From the NCBI RefSeq assembly GCF_009730915.1, contig NW_024086962.1:1-64000 (forward strand): a stretch of 64,000 nt of DNA, written 5' to 3'. The position numbers and the translations under genes were made by a program. Position 1 is the stretch's first letter, and every line of letters starts with the position of its first letter. Of this stretch, positions 1 to 13,332 are shown in pieces. The notes below the pieces were generated by a model that saw only the letters and a list, made by a program, of their open reading frames with translations, was not told the DNA's origin and searched no databases. The DNA comes from Dioscorea cayenensis subsp. rotundata. Its lineage: Eukaryota > Streptophyta > Magnoliopsida > Dioscoreales > Dioscoreaceae.

Positions 1-1125
1 CCACATGTGTCCTCTTTTTATAAACCCAACTTGAAATAAAAAATAATGCAATGCACAGTATGTGTTTTATCAATTTTTTTTAAAATTAATTTAAAAATAA
101 AATAAATATGTATTGCTAGGCTGTTTTGATTTTAAAGAAATAAAAAAACACAAAAAGAGAGGAGATTGAGAGAGAAGAAAAAGAGAGAGCTTCATCTTGA
201 AATTATATTGAAAGCGCTTGTTTAACCTTGGCTCGACTTTACTCAAAATCAAAATGAAGTACATTTAATTTTTTGAATTTAATTACGAGTAGATTTATTT
301 TGAAAGTAAAACTACCATTTATATAAAGATTTTAGTTATTAAAATAAAAAATGTAAGTTATATAAAATTTTTAATATTATAATATATAATAATATTGTAT
401 ATTAAAAATATATTTATATATTTTATGATATTGAGTTAAGATCACCTCACAATTGGAAAACAATAATTTACTTTTCTTCTAAATAAGACAGTGAGGGTTC
501 AACTCCCTTTTATAATAATGGTTGAGAGTTATGACTTATCCACATTTTCATATTTATACAAAAAAAATCAAGACCACCATGGTTGATCGAGTTGAGCTTT
601 GGTCGGAGCTCCACTTGAAATTAATTTTGAGTTTCGAATTCTGAGCGGAGTTTAACGCAAAGCTAAGTTCATGGATTGTTTGATAAATTGACATACTATT
701 CTTAAGATAATTATATCGGTTTTCTCCAAAATTGAGACAAAGTCTATATGGCTTGTTTTTTGCAAAAATAACAATGTGACTCCATTGCTTCTCTAATTTG
801 ATCCTCCTGACTAATTCTCATGCCAAGCAAATAAGACCATAGGAAATTGATATTTTAATTGCAACAAAATGGATATTATATAAATTTAAATCTTGAGGTG
901 ATTAACTTTTTTATTTTTTATTGGATAAGTGTGATGAGTATATGTTAGTCAGGGGCGTGCCGCAGTATACAATCGGAAATGAACATTTGACTGTGTCCCC
1001 TCACCCAATAACACAGGGTGTAAATTGCAAGCCCACACGGCACAAGAAAGACATGTTATCACCACTATCTCTAGTGAATTTTGAATTTGGCAATTTTGAA
1101 TTTGGGCAATAAATATCCCACGCCA
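1..1125. other. AT-rich intergenic sequence
   Basis: No coding region or RNA gene is supported here. The stretch is AT-rich. Around 425-520 a segment ends in GTGAGGGTTCAACTCCC, which resembles a degenerate tRNA-type B box and may be an old SINE tail, but no A box is convincing. The short open frame near 921-1112 has no recognisable similarity. Confidence 0.5.
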
Positions 1126-1128
1126 ACC

Positions 1129-1515
1129 AAAGGCGAAGCCAAGATTTTTTGTGTTTTTAAAGGGGGAAACAAATCATTATAATTCTAATTAAACTAGTAA
1201 AAACATTGATGGGGACATACACCAGTTAAAAGATGGCAAATAATAGAATTTTTTTCATCATATAAACTAATTTATAAAAAAAATAAATGGATTTGTGAAA
1301 AAAAAAATCCCTCTAAAAATATAATTTGCTTAAACTATATATAAATTAATGTAAAAAAAAATTGGAGATTTGTAATACTATATATATTCATTTATAAACA
1401 AAATTTGGGGAAATTTGTAAAAATTATATATATTTAAATATAAAACATCTTAATGGAGGATTTGTAAAAAGGGAGGGGCCATGGTCTCCCTTCACCCACT
1501 CTGGCGCTGCCTCTA
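1129..1515. mobile_element. MITE-like repeat with GGCGAAGCC / GGCGCTGCC ends
   Basis: The left end (AAGGCGAAGCCAAGATTTTT) and the inverted right end (AGAGGCAGCGCCAGAG) are imperfect inverted copies of a terminus common in plant repeats that begin GGGGCGGAGCCAG. The interior is AT-rich and noncoding, with a GGGGCCATGG block near the right end. No clean target-site duplication was found, so class and exact ends are uncertain. Confidence 0.3.
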
Positions 1516-2066
1516 ATTGAATCGCCTATGACTGTAACACCTTTTAGGTCACCCTAATACTGCTTGGCTATGAAACCGTTGAGGTGATTAATTATTTTCA
1601 TATGCCATTTGTGTCATTTAAAAAAAAAAAATGGAAAAGACAACAAAATTACCTGTTAGAAACTCATTAACTAATAAAAGGTTGGTTGGATAATACATAC
1701 ATTTGGACACATCATCACTCAAATTTGGTGAAAGAAAACCCACCTAGACAAACTTCATAATGCGAAAGCCCATAATTTGCATAATGCCTTCTCCGTTAAA
1801 AAGTACAATTTTGACATTTCAGAGTGATAAAATTAACTAATGAATGACTCATGTCATAAATTACATCTTGAAGGAGAATTAGAATAAGTCTGTCTGCAGT
1901 TGGATCTTCATATCTTGACCAACATTTTGACAAGTCATGCACATAAATGAACGGAGACCAAAAACGAAACCGAAAACTACTCTTTCCCAGAACAAATATA
2001 TCAATTGAAACACGGATATAATTGAAGAGCTGTCGAATTTCAGCTAATTTCTGTCATCATATCTCC
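1516..2066. other. 3' flank of SMT1
   Basis: Downstream of the SMT1 stop codon on the minus strand. It probably holds the 3' UTR and polyadenylation region. Nothing else is recognisable. Confidence 0.4.
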
Positions 2067-3244
2067 TCAATAATTTGAAACCGGCTTCCGTGCCAAAAAG
2101 AAATACATCGGTGTGAAAATCTCCATTCTGTACATAAAAAATTCTCGGAAATATGATAAATTCTTACAAAGGTTTAACTCTTAATGATTTTTTCTGAAAA
2201 TTCATTATAATTGTACTTAGCTTTTAAGTTTTTAAAATGAATTGAATCCATATAATATGTTTAATTTGCATCTAGCATGATTATAACTCCATGAATCAAT
2301 AAAGTCATTTAATGTCACACATGCTACTTGAAATAATGAATCTTCATAAACACATAAGAATAGCTAAAAATGTTTGCCCACCTTCCGCCTTCCACAAGGC
2401 CTTCGGCAGCCTTCTCTAAAATGGATGAGACTCTCTGACTTCCTGCTGGCGCAAGATGCACAAACTCTAATGCCTTGACCTACAACTCAAATTGTTGAAC
2501 TAAATACAATAATCTCAAGGCATAACCCAAGAAAGATTATAAAACAGCTTCTTATGAATGTAGGTATGTATGTATATACCATTGTTCTAGTGATGAAACT
2601 TCCTAATGATGTTAAACGAAAGCTGGTTAACGAGAACTGACTAGTATCAAGAGGTAGATACCAAGTTACAGGGGAATCTGCTGCAAGATCCTTTTCTGAT
2701 AAAACCTTCAAAGAAAGAATGCAGTAAATTGTTATGCAATTAGCAGCCTTTAGATTGCGGACATATCATGCATATCTTTACCTCAAAACCGGCAAGTTTC
2801 AAAGCCTCAAGGCATTGAGTTGTTGATCTTATGTCAGGGAGTCCATTACCAAGCTCAATTTCAGCTTTTATTCTCTGATGAATTTGGTTGTTAGGATCAA
2901 AATTATCAGTCATGCACCATTCATAGGCAGCGAAACATTGTCCGGGCTTTAGAACTCTGTATATCTCCTTATAGCATGCAACCTATGCCAAGCAAGAACA
3001 TAAATCACAAAACATTTTTAGTACATTCATTGTAAATAGAAATTTAGACATGAAATATAGCAACATATGCCACATCAGGGTGCATGGCATGTTGCTTCGA
3101 TCGCATATATTGCATCATAAGTATTGTCAGCAAATGGCATCTTCATAAAATCGGCCTAAATCAAACCAAAAATCAAGAGCATATTAGACTAGAAATTAAT
3201 TGCAGCATATGACAAGATTACTAAGTTACATGGATGAAAGAATG

Positions 3245-3290
<46 letters not shown>

Positions 3291-6200
3291 CTTGACAAAA
3301 TTACAGGAATCACTCAATCCTAATAAGCGGTTCAACTCCTGTTGAATTATACTTGTTAATGTAAATATATATATAACACAAGTTCGAATTTTATAAATGC
3401 AATGGGAATTTGAATATAATCAAATCAATTTTAACCATGCAATGAAAATAAACATTTCAATTTGAGGATAATTAAAAGCAGAAGAAACTTACAGTTCCTC
3501 TTGAGATTTGGTATTCATTGTTGTTCAAGCCAGTAATAGATGTTGAGCTGCAATGAAATATATTATTGTTGTTAAAAGCCACTAATAACTATCAAACATC
3601 CAATTTTAGTTATTTGTACATTTAAATGTTAGATGCTCATTCGTGATTTCAATTTTTTATTTTTTATTTTATTTTTATCTTTATATTTTAAAATATTTAA
3701 TATTATTTTCCTCTTAAGATACATATGTTCACATAGATTAACCTTTTACTTCATAAATATTTATATTTGGTTAATAGAAGTGGAGCAAAGTGGCAGAAGT
3801 GTAAAAAGTTGGAGTCACTCTTCCATTAAATTCTCACTTTTAGTTTAAAACGTAATTCTTAACTATTGAGTAAATCAACGAAATGGAGAAATAAAAATAG
3901 TGTCAAGATAAAAAAAATATATATATTTGGAAGAAAATTGCATATATATATCCTCCTAAAAGTTTATATTTGAATATATTTTAATAAATAATAAATAAGT
4001 GTGTATCCCATAAAATTTATCTTTTTATATATTCAAATCGATAAAATTATTTTTACAACATCTAACATTAAAATACTTAAAATATCCAAAAAAAAAAAAA
4101 ATTTCAAATTTTTCCCTTTTTACTTTATCAAATTTTAAGTTTTCTCTTAATTTCTTTTCTTGGAAAGGGGAAAAACATTGTTACAATCTAGTTGAATTAG
4201 ATAAATAAGAATTAAGAATGTTTAATCAAGATGAAACTATTTCTGCCCCACCCAAGAAGTAGTTTAACCTATAACAAGAGGTATAGAAAAAATTTCCTTC
4301 GTAACCTTTTTCATATAACATTTTTTTTTTTCAATTTTCTCTTCTCCACCAACTGTAACCAACACTCATGCCTTCTTTCCTCTTGTGCCTATGGTTTCTA
4401 ACTCTTTTGTGATAAATTATTTGTGACTTTATTGAATTTTAGCTTTTTAATTTCATTATTTTGAGATTTTTTATAACTTTCATTGTATTTTTTTTTTTTA
4501 CATTAGAGATAGTGATAACGAATGTTTATATTCACAATATATAAAGCAAGGCAACAATAAACTATGACTACAATGATGTTTGTATGTACCATTATTAGAA
4601 ATATGGATTATCACGTATTTTAACTTAATTTGTATATTAAAATAGAGTCGTTTCAACTAAATTGGTGTGTTTTACGGTATATACAATAATAGTTATTATA
4701 CAAAACAATATAATATAAGTACATTCCACAATAATTAAGCATATTAAATAATAAAAAAATATTATAATAGTTAAAAATAATGTTATTTATAGTAATAATA
4801 AAAATATTGATAGTTATATATAATTATGCTAATATTAATATAACATAATGATAATCATAACTCTAATTTTTTTAATCCAACGGATATCATTAAAGTGGAA
4901 TAAATGGAGTGTAAAAATGTTAAATTTGAAGCAAAAATTTCTTAATCAAAATGCTATTATAATATATTCTTTCTTATTCCTCCTTTCCGTCAATCAAAAC
5001 TCCTTAATTCAAATGGCTCTCCTTCAAAAGAAATGATATTAATCTACCAAAATGATCTACTTTTGACTTAAAACAAATAGTACAAGTCTACCAAATGTCA
5101 GCATTGCCACTCTATTATGACTTAGAGCACCATCCACTTCTATGCTAAGTTTTTATAACAATTGAGGTAAAGAGGACAAGGTTAACAAGTCACACAATAG
5201 AGGGATGTTGCTCTAACAGATAACTTCTTATTTACCAAAGCAAAGCATAATAACTAAGCTACAATGTATTATTATTAGGTTGTTAAGAAAATCTATATCT
5301 GTGAGTGTATATATAAATGTCTAGATAATTGTTGGACCTTAACTTTACTCAAGTGCTACTTTCCTATTCATTGAGAACATCAACCCGGATATGAACTTCA
5401 ATATCTTTGAACAGTGGCAAAGTAATAAAAACTCATATCGCATCCTTTTGATTAGTTGTAAAAAGTATTTATGCATGCTCTATATTTACGATAGTGTGTG
5501 AGCCGACATTTAATGCAGTGAAAACCATACTAAATACTACAAGTTCCTAATTGTTACCATAAAATATTAAAATGCAAATTTGCATGGATGATTAAATGCG
5601 TGTTTAAGTTTAATAACAAAAAGTAAAGATAAGAAGCTCTGAAATCAATAAATTTTTTTCAATGACAATATGATAGTACAACCAAACCAACATCCAAGAG
5701 TTTGAGATCAAAACCAAGACCGAGACAGACCCTAGTGGTAACAAATAGTAAATGAGTGACAACTCTAATCCAAATAAAGAGAAATATGCGAGTTTTAATT
5801 TCTCTCACGCTCAAGTAGGGGTGGACATGGCAGTGGATCGGGATCGGGCCTCAGACTCAAATATCAACCCATATATTCGGGAATTTGGGTCGGGCATGTC
5901 ATGCCAAATGTGTTGATCCAAGCCCCGACCCGACTTTGATTGTCGTTAAGCTCAGACCATTTAACCCGACCCAAAAAATAAATAATTTTTATGAAAATAA
6001 TTGAAATAACTAAAATAAAAACTACTACAACCCCTAAAATTTTTTTCAAACATTTTAAAAATACAACATGAAGTATTATAAATGTTTCTATCTTTTTCAA
6101 AGCATATTACTATTATATATATAATTATATATATTTAAAATATATATAATTATATATTATTTATTTATTCGACTCAGTACGGGTCGGGTCAAAATTCATC

Positions 6201-6676
6201 CAGACCCAGGCCCGAGATTCAATCGGCTAAAACATTTGAAAGCTCAGCCGATTTGTACTAAATTTTCTAAACTCAGGACCAGATTTTTTGAGCTAGGTCA
6301 GGTCATGGGTCGCTCTACCTATGTCCACCTCCCTACACTCAAGAGCATATGTAGACAACTTAATTTAATTCAATATGAAAATGAATTAAGTGAAATCCAT
6401 TCAATTTTTTTTAAGTTATTTTGAATTATTTTGGGTTGTCTCAATATTTTTAATTTATTAAGAATTATTTTTATTTATTTTTAAATTTTTAATTAAATTT
6501 GTTTTAAAAAACTCAGTTTATAATTTATTTTTAAAAACAAAACAAAACGCAAATCAAATCAAGTAGTTGGCAAGTTGGTATGGTATTGGTTTAATTTCTT
6601 TGGTGCCTTTTTTCTCACATGTTAGTTGTTTCACTCATCTATTTCTAATTTAATTAAATAATAAAATGATATTTAA

Positions 6677-6730
<54 letters not shown>

Positions 6731-9244
6731 CTTGTTGGGACCAAGTTCAGGTCACTCTAAAGTGTTCCGTGACTCAGATGGGCCCGGCTAACCAACTTCT
6801 GCTCACTATTAATTGTTACAATCATAATAATCACTTTGACAAAGCATAAGAACCGCCTATTCAATATGATGGTTATGTTTTATCATTTTATTTATTACTA
6901 ATTTTGTATAAGGATTATATTCAATATTTTTTTTAAAAAAATATGGAACTAAACATTTAATGAATAAGAACATAAGTAATTTTATTCCAAAAATAAATAT
7001 TAATTATAACATGTAACAGAAGATGAAAATGATATGATGTTCTATCAAGTTTTTTTTTTTAAAAAAAAAATAGAAATTATTTTGAAAAAAAAAACTTGAC
7101 GAAAATATTCAATGTAACATAAATATGGTCCTTAAAAAAAGATAATGTTCTTGAAAACCACATTTACCTAAATCTTGCAATTTCTCGCAGTGGTCCACCA
7201 ATTCCACATCCCACGTCCAAAACCTATATTGACAAATAAAATATATATATATATATATATGTATAGCACCAAAATATCATAAATACATTTGCTTGTTACT
7301 GATCTATAAGCACAATGGTAAAAAAGAGAAAATATAAACTTATAAGTAATGAACACCTTCATTCCCTCTTTCAACCCCAACTGTAGTGCAAGATAGTGTT
7401 CATGTCTTTTGATGCTCTCACGTAAGGACTCTCCTTTCCATCTTCACCATCAAAATTTTATAGGCTAATTAATTCATCACAATCACCAAAAATTTTTCAT
7501 AATATAAACAGTAAATTATATATATATATATATATATTTTTATTTACATACCTGTGAGCAAAATGAAAAGACTCTCCCCATCCATATTCGTAGAAGCTGG
7601 TAGCAAGGTCATAGTATTTATTCACCTGAATTATTTACACATGCTTAAGAGATACTATCATCTTGAAGATATAAAACCACTATTCTCTCTATATATATAT
7701 AGATATATATATATATATATATATATACATTATGTACATCAATTGAGCATTCAAATGGGGATAGGCATCTATATATATAAAATAGAAGAGTTAGTATTTT
7801 ATTTGAGTCTTAAGTTAAAGCTCCAAAATTCTAATGTATGACTAGCCTATATTTCTTTAAAAAATAAAATAAAATATAAAATATAATTTGAGCAATATTG
7901 ATGTTTCATTAGATGAATCGAACTGTTAATTACAAATAATAAGTATGAATTATAGGACATGTAATGTATGCCACTGATATTGTAAATCATCCAAGGCAGC
8001 TTTCAAACTTAATAATCAGTCTTATTCCTTGAGAAAAGCAAATTATCAATGACTCAAAATAATCAATAAAGATAAGATTTAAAGAAAAAAGTTATGACGG
8101 AATAAAAGTCAATTATCATTAACTTCGAAATTTTAGGCTTCCGTATGAACTTGTTCCGAAAAATATGAACAAATAATTTTGCTAAATGCAAACTAAACAT
8201 ATTTTATCTTAGTCAATCCAACCAATAATTAAATGAACTCACACATTCATATTTATATTTACTGGCTTAATTAACATGAGACTATTAATTACTCTCCATA
8301 AACCATCAGTTATACCATATCAGCGTAGTTGGCCTTTCTTGTCTCTTCATCTCCTCCAAAACAAACATGATATTTCTCATACCTGTGTCAAGAAAAGCAA
8401 GTCACTATCTATTTTTATAATTTTCAAAAATTATAAAAGTATTAGATAAAGCATTGATAATCTCAAAGAAAAAAAAAATCAGAAATTTCTGTTAGAAGAA
8501 CTTTAAATTTCCAAATGAACTATTTATAGATTCTAGTCATCTAAAATCACAGAGAATAGTTTAGATAATTTAACATGTTTTAATAATTAGTGATGGCAAT
8601 TAATAAATACAAAAAAACATAAAGAGGAAATCCACTCAACACTAGAATAACATCACTAAATTCTAATGAAGCAAAGGAATTTCCACATAAAAATTCATCA
8701 TGAACCAAAACTGATGGAAAGACCAAAACCTCCAAACTTGTCAACATTAAAATTTGAAAAAAAAAAAAAAATGGGGCACAATCAACAAATCAACAGCCAT
8801 TGAGAAGAACATCAAATATTAGACAGATCAGAGGAAGGCAAAAGCAATATAAATTCAACCAACGACAATGTTATATTTAACCATGGTAAGGCCATAAATA
8901 ACATCAATATTTTAAGAACACAAGATAAAATATATATAGCACTAATCCAGTCTTAATCTCTGAGAACATTTGGATTAGTCCTTGCATTATTGTTCTAAAT
9001 CCATTAAGGAAAAAACACAATTCCTATTAAGAACCACGTTAGAATCTAATTACAGGATAATACCATATGATCACGTACCTCATTAGAACATGGATCAAGT
9101 AAAAAAAAAAATTTTAAATAACAGATGACAACATTAAAGAAATAGTATGAAAAAACATTACTGTTGTACAGCAGATTGAACTTCCTGCTTCTTGATCTTC
9201 CCACCCAAATTAGTGGTAAGATCCAAAGCTCCAGATTTTGACAT
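2067..9244 (-). CDS. SMT1: Cycloartenol C24-methyltransferase (sterol methyltransferase 1), 12 exons, one +1 frame break in exon 8
   Basis: Transfers a methyl group from S-adenosylmethionine to C24 of cycloartenol, the first committed step to 24-alkyl phytosterols, at the ER membrane. Coding exons (minus): 9162-9244, 8316-8382, 7552-7625, 7357-7441, 7168-7223, 3493-3547, 3291-3338, 3074-3155, 2782-2982, 2580-2705, 2382-2479, 2067-2127. All introns are GT-AG with compatible phases. The exons sum to 1036 nt, 344 codons plus stop after removing one extra base, the usual family length. Visible motifs are [15 protein letters not shown] (residues 62-76), the SAM-binding [10 protein letters not shown] (105-114), IEATCHAPD (175-183), YEWCMTD (203-209) and C-terminal [14 protein letters not shown]. 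The start is the first ATG after a 5'-UTR intron acceptor. Oddity: exon 8 has CCC where CC keeps frame (plus 3078-3080). Intron 5 (3.6 kb) holds a hAT MITE. Identity is near certain; functionality depends on the extra base. Confidence 0.96.
3078..3080 (-). other. +1 frame break in SMT1 exon 8
   Basis: Exon 8 (3074-3155) is 82 nt but 81 are needed for frame. The coding strand reads GCACCCTGAT where GCACCTGAT encodes the invariant HAPD. The extra C lies in a short C run, four codons from the donor GTGGCA. Everything on both sides reads in frame, so a consensus error is the simplest explanation; a genuine recent mutation is possible. Confidence 0.8.
3249..3286. repeat. (TA)n microsatellite in SMT1 intron 7
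   Basis: About 19 TA units. On the SMT1 sense strand it directly follows the intron 7 donor GTACAT, so the repeat starts within a few bases of a splice site. Confidence 0.9.
5816..6335. mobile_element. hAT-type MITE inside SMT1 intron 5
   Basis: A 520-bp element beginning TAGGGGTGGACA and ending TCCACCTCCCTA, imperfect inverted termini. It is flanked by 8-bp duplications CGCTCAAG (5808-5815) and CACTCAAG (6336-6343), one mismatch. The 8-bp duplication and TAGGG terminus fit a non-autonomous hAT element. Subterminal regions carry many CGGGTCGGG-like and CCCGACCC motifs. No transposase is encoded. Confidence 0.75.
6676..6730. repeat. (TAA)n microsatellite in SMT1 intron 5
   Basis: About 18 ATA/TAA units in the largest intron. 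Further (TA)n tracts occur at about 7240-7261, 7516-7538 and 7687-7728 in the same gene. Confidence 0.9.
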
Positions 9245-9900
9245 TTTCTCCCAATCCCTAATATAAATAAATAAATAAATAAAATCACAGCTTAATATTA
9301 AGAAAACAGCATAAAATTTTTAATAGAAGTGGTTTATCTACCTTTTTCAAAAAAAAAAAACATAAAAATCTCACTTTCTTTTTTCTCAAACTTGACAAAA
9401 TGAAACAGAGAAAACCCACAGAAAAGCACAACAAATTAAACATCAACTTAAGAAAAAGAAATAATGCCTTCAAAAGCATGCAATATAAAATAACATTAAA
9501 TATTTCACAGGCACATGGTATGCAGTATACTACAAAACTGACAAAAACGTAATGCGACAAAAACTTTGCTTTGTCATAACATTGAACTTTTCTCAAACAG
9601 ATCAAAGAACCCGCTGGACACTAAAAACCATCTAAAAGCTAAAAAAAAAGTTATTTATTTATTTAATAATAAAGAACTAAAGAAAAAAAAATAAAGTAAA
9701 ATAAAATGAAGCAAAATTAACATCACCACATCAAAACTTAAGATCAGAACACACAACAAGGACATGAAATCAAAAGAAAGGTTACAACTTCACTAAATTA
9801 CACTAGAGAAAACAGACCCAAAAATGAGAGAGAAGTAGAGCAGTTAATGGTTTTCCGGGAGGAAGAGTGCTGGTTGTCTTGGCTTATTTATGGAGATGGG
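9245..9900 (-). promoter_or_regulatory. SMT1 5' UTR, leader intron and promoter region
   Basis: On the minus strand a leader-intron acceptor ends at 9258 (TTAG before GGATTGGGAG), just upstream of the ATG at 9244. A TATA-like CATAAATAAG lies at 9883-9892 (minus), which would put transcription start near 9855, followed by a pyrimidine-rich leader. The leader intron donor could not be fixed. A transposon begins about 140 bp upstream of the TATA-like element. Confidence 0.4.
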
Positions 9901-10031
9901 GAAGTGGAATGCAAGGGTATTTTGGGAATAAAGAAAGTTATGAGAGGACCGGATAACCGGTTATCAACGGTAAATGGATTAAGAACCGTCGGATTGAAAG
10001 CACAACGGACTGATCTATGACTGAAAAAATG

Positions 10032-10895
10032 CAATGTTTTCAGAACCGGACCGGAAAGTGAACCGGTCAAATAATCGGGTCATGGGTCAATCGGTTGGAC
10101 CGGATGAACCGGTTTGGTCGAACCGGATGACGTAATATATATATATATATTAATATATACACGAAAATATCAATTATTCAAACCCTAATATATTTAAGGC
10201 TAATTCAAACCCACCACATCCTTCCTCGGTCATTGTGTTCAACTATACATGCTTGATGCTTTCCCTGAAAAAGTGAAAATCAAAATAATTAAATAAATAA
10301 ATAATCAAAATTCCAACCAATCTCATTCAAAGATCAACTTCTCATCCTCCAACCACTAATATATATCAACCGTCAATCCATCTCAAGATCCGTGCCAAAT
10401 CCTAATATGAAGACAGCCATCAACCCGTGAAGACCTAGACCCTTCTTCCCCAGCTTATCTCCAGCCCACAAGGTACCGCAAACTGTAACCTCCTCACCGG
10501 AACACCAAATTTACCATGGTTCCCCAGCACAAGCTCATCGACCACCACCACATGCTAGGACTGTGTCGTCGCAGCCTCAGCCAAACGCTCCATCTCTAAA
10601 CACACACTCCTTTCCTCTGCTTCATCACCATTTTCCAAATCATCTCTTCTGCCGATCTGCGCTCGTCTTCGTCCCACGCTTCTTCTCTCCAGGCTTAAAA
10701 GTTGAAAATTGAGAAAAAAAAAAATAGAACCGGGGTCAACTCGGTTCCGATCAAACCGGGCAGTTCGGTGGGTTTGACCGAGTTTGACCGGGTCAACATC
10801 TAGTCAATGATTTTCATAGAACCGGACCGGACTGCTGGCCGGTTCCCGGTTTTACCGGTCTGACCGGCCGGTCCGGTCCGGGTTTCAAAACATTG
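10032..10895. mobile_element. CAATG-ended hAT-like non-autonomous element, copy 1
   Basis: An 864-bp element with termini CAATGTTTTCAGAACCGGA and, inverted, CAATGTTTTGAAACCCGGA. The 8-bp duplication AAAAAATG flanks it (10024-10031 and 10896-10903). The uninterrupted target survives in unit B at 33061-33090. Subterminal regions are packed with ACCGGTT/CCGGTCC and GGTTTGACCGGGTC-like motifs. The GC-richer interior (about 10430-10690) may be a captured host fragment, but I could not identify it. It lies about 790 bp upstream of the SMT1 start codon. Confidence 0.8.
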
Positions 10896-11436
10896 AAAAA
10901 ATGTCACGTTGTTAAATGGATTGGTGAAAGGTGGGTGGACCCCTCACCATGTGCCACCAACAAAATGAGCTGTGTATTATTATTATTTGGAGAGGGTCAG
11001 AGAAAAGACAACTCATGATGAAAAATTTTCAGATAAATTTTAGTAAATTATGAATAAATTAATAGCTTAAATAAATATTTCCAATTTTAATTATGTTTTT
11101 CAGTTGATTTTTTTTTAAAAAAATATATTTTATATAGATAAGTTTGGGGAACCAAACCGTGAAAAAGGTGATTTTGGAATTTTTTTTTCTGGAAAAAAGA
11201 GTATTTTTTTAAATCCTATTTTTTTCTAAAAAAATGTTTGTTTGAAATGGGACATATTTATTTAATAATTTTTACTTATCTTCATCAAGTCTAATGCATT
11301 ATGCTTATAAATTTCATTTGTTTCCTTATTTATTTGGCACTCATGTGAAGTAATGTATTTATATTTTAAAAATTTACTCGATGTTGATAGGTATGTATTT
11401 TTATAACTTGGCTATTAACATATGTTTCGACACAAA

Positions 11437-11645
11437 AAAAACTCATAGCCCAATGGTAATGATCGTATTCTAAAAAGTAATTATGAGACATTTAAAAAAT
11501 CTCAAGTTTAAATCTTTTAAATGTAGTCTCTGTAATGGGTCTCTAGTCATAGGTGCAGATTTACTAATTAAAACCTATATTATTGAATGAGAGTGTATGA
11601 ATTGAATGATTAATTTTCAGTCTTTCCGTATCATCCTCTCATATA
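11437..11645 (+). mobile_element. Probable tRNA-derived SINE remnant
   Basis: TAGCCCAATGGTAATGATCG (from about 11447) resembles a pol III A box as found in plant SINEs. About 45 bp downstream, CTCAAGTTTAAATC resembles a decayed B box. A pyrimidine-rich tail with TATCATCC follows. No target duplication was resolved. Confidence 0.45.
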
Positions 11646-12146
11646 TATTGCCTTTTGTTTTTATAAAAACCAAATAAATAAAAATACGTGAGATGTGGCA
11701 CATCACTCCATATCACCTATTGGCAATTTTTTTTATTTTTAAAAATAAATTAAGTGATATAATTTGCCATATCAACGACCATGTGATTGTTTTTAAAATA
11801 TGAAATAAATGAACAAATTACCCTGTGACAAGTGATCATATGGGACAAAATAAGCTCTATATGCATAGTGCATGGGATTAATATTATTTTCTAAAATACA
11901 ATTACCGAAGTGTGATGGGTGATGTATGCCTATTAAAATGACTAATAGGGGCACTTTAAGTTAATACATAAATAAATAAGTTCCTAATATATATTTGATT
12001 GAGTTGAAGGACAGGGATAATCATTGGTTAACTATCTTACGAATCATTTAGCATAAGTTAATTAAATATTTATGGGAGAAGGGTTATAAGTTATAACTCA
12101 CTGGATGGGAAGGTTTGCACAAATTTCTAGATCTCACTAAGGAAAA

Positions 12147-12345
12147 GAAAAGAATTAATGCTTTTTTGTGGTCAAGTAATGAGGTGCACAAATGTGACTG
12201 ATCTCCATCAATCAATTCTCCCGGACCTCGTTCTGCCACTCAGAAAAGTAAGAATTAATGCTTTTTTGTTGTCAAGCAATGAGGAGCACAGATCACCATA
12301 AATCACGTATGCCGTACCTCGTACTGCCACTCAGAAAAGTAATGG
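12147..12345. repeat. Two-copy tandem repeat of about 100 bp
   Basis: The block from AGAATTAATGCTTTTTTG to CTGCCACTCAGAAAAGTA occurs twice in succession (about 12151-12250 and 12251-12342) with scattered differences. Noncoding. Confidence 0.8.
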
Positions 12346-13314
12346 TCCATACACAAGCCGCGTTCAAAGAAATGAATGAAACCATCAGCGATTTAAAATT
12401 TTTTGGTTTTTTCCAATTAAATTAAATATACAAGCCATACTATAAATAGCATTCATCAAATGAGAGAAATAAAATTTGGATTCTTAAGTTCTTAACTTTC
12501 GGTGTGAAATTTCTGGGTTTTACCATTGGGTGGGTTACATCAATACTATTTTTTTTTTAAAAATCAATTAAGAAAAATATAATCATAATTAAATAATTTA
12601 AAATATCTTGATAAATGTGTTTAAAGCATATTTAATTCATTCACAGAATAAAATCACTTGTTAACAATATCAAGATATTTAAATTACCGGTAAATAGGTT
12701 TTTTAATTAATTTGAGGGTGTAGTGCAGTAACTAATACTTAATTATCTAGAAATCCACAGGAGTCTCATATTTAGGGTTGTGGGTGAAATTTTAAATTGT
12801 TACAAGGATATTCATCATTCATGAGAAGCAAACCTCTTCATTTACAACAATCATCCGATAAAAACTGGTCAATAAAAAAATAGTTTAGATAATAATAATT
12901 TAAAAATAATTTTTTATAAATATGAACACATTTTGGGATTAAACTCTAATTTTTGAATTGAAAGAGGAATAAAATATTAAAAATTTGAAATTAGAGTTGA
13001 AAGAGAAATAAAATATTAAAAATTTTATCATAATTTAATTGTTAGAATAAATAAAATAATAAAATAATAAAATAAATAAATAAATAAAGATCACTAAAAC
13101 CAAAAGAAAATCTAAATAAATAAAATTTGAATTTTAGATGGCAGCGCCTTGTATATGTACTTATTTAAAACTTATAAAAAGATATATTATTTTCTAAGAC
13201 AAGATTAATGGTGACAAAAATATATTGCATCACTTCACTTGTAGTGTGCCAAACAAGGTAGTCAGATTCGATCTGGGCATCCTTTCGACCAAACCTAAGG
13301 GTCGCAGGTTAAAA

Positions 13315-13332
13315 GTTCAACCCGGGTTGAAC
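13315..13332. repeat. Perfect 18-bp palindrome
   Basis: GTTCAACCCGGGTTGAAC is its own reverse complement. It lies in a 170-bp stretch (about 13262-13430) that unit B lacks. Confidence 0.85.

Noticed and set aside
2487..2711. A separate 74-residue protein
   Set aside because: It is SMT1 exon 10 read through into its intron.
10430..10690. Captured host gene in CAATG copy 1
   Set aside because: The segment is GC-richer and partly open on the minus strand (HVVVVDELVLGNHG), but I could not assign a family, so it is only mentioned under the element.
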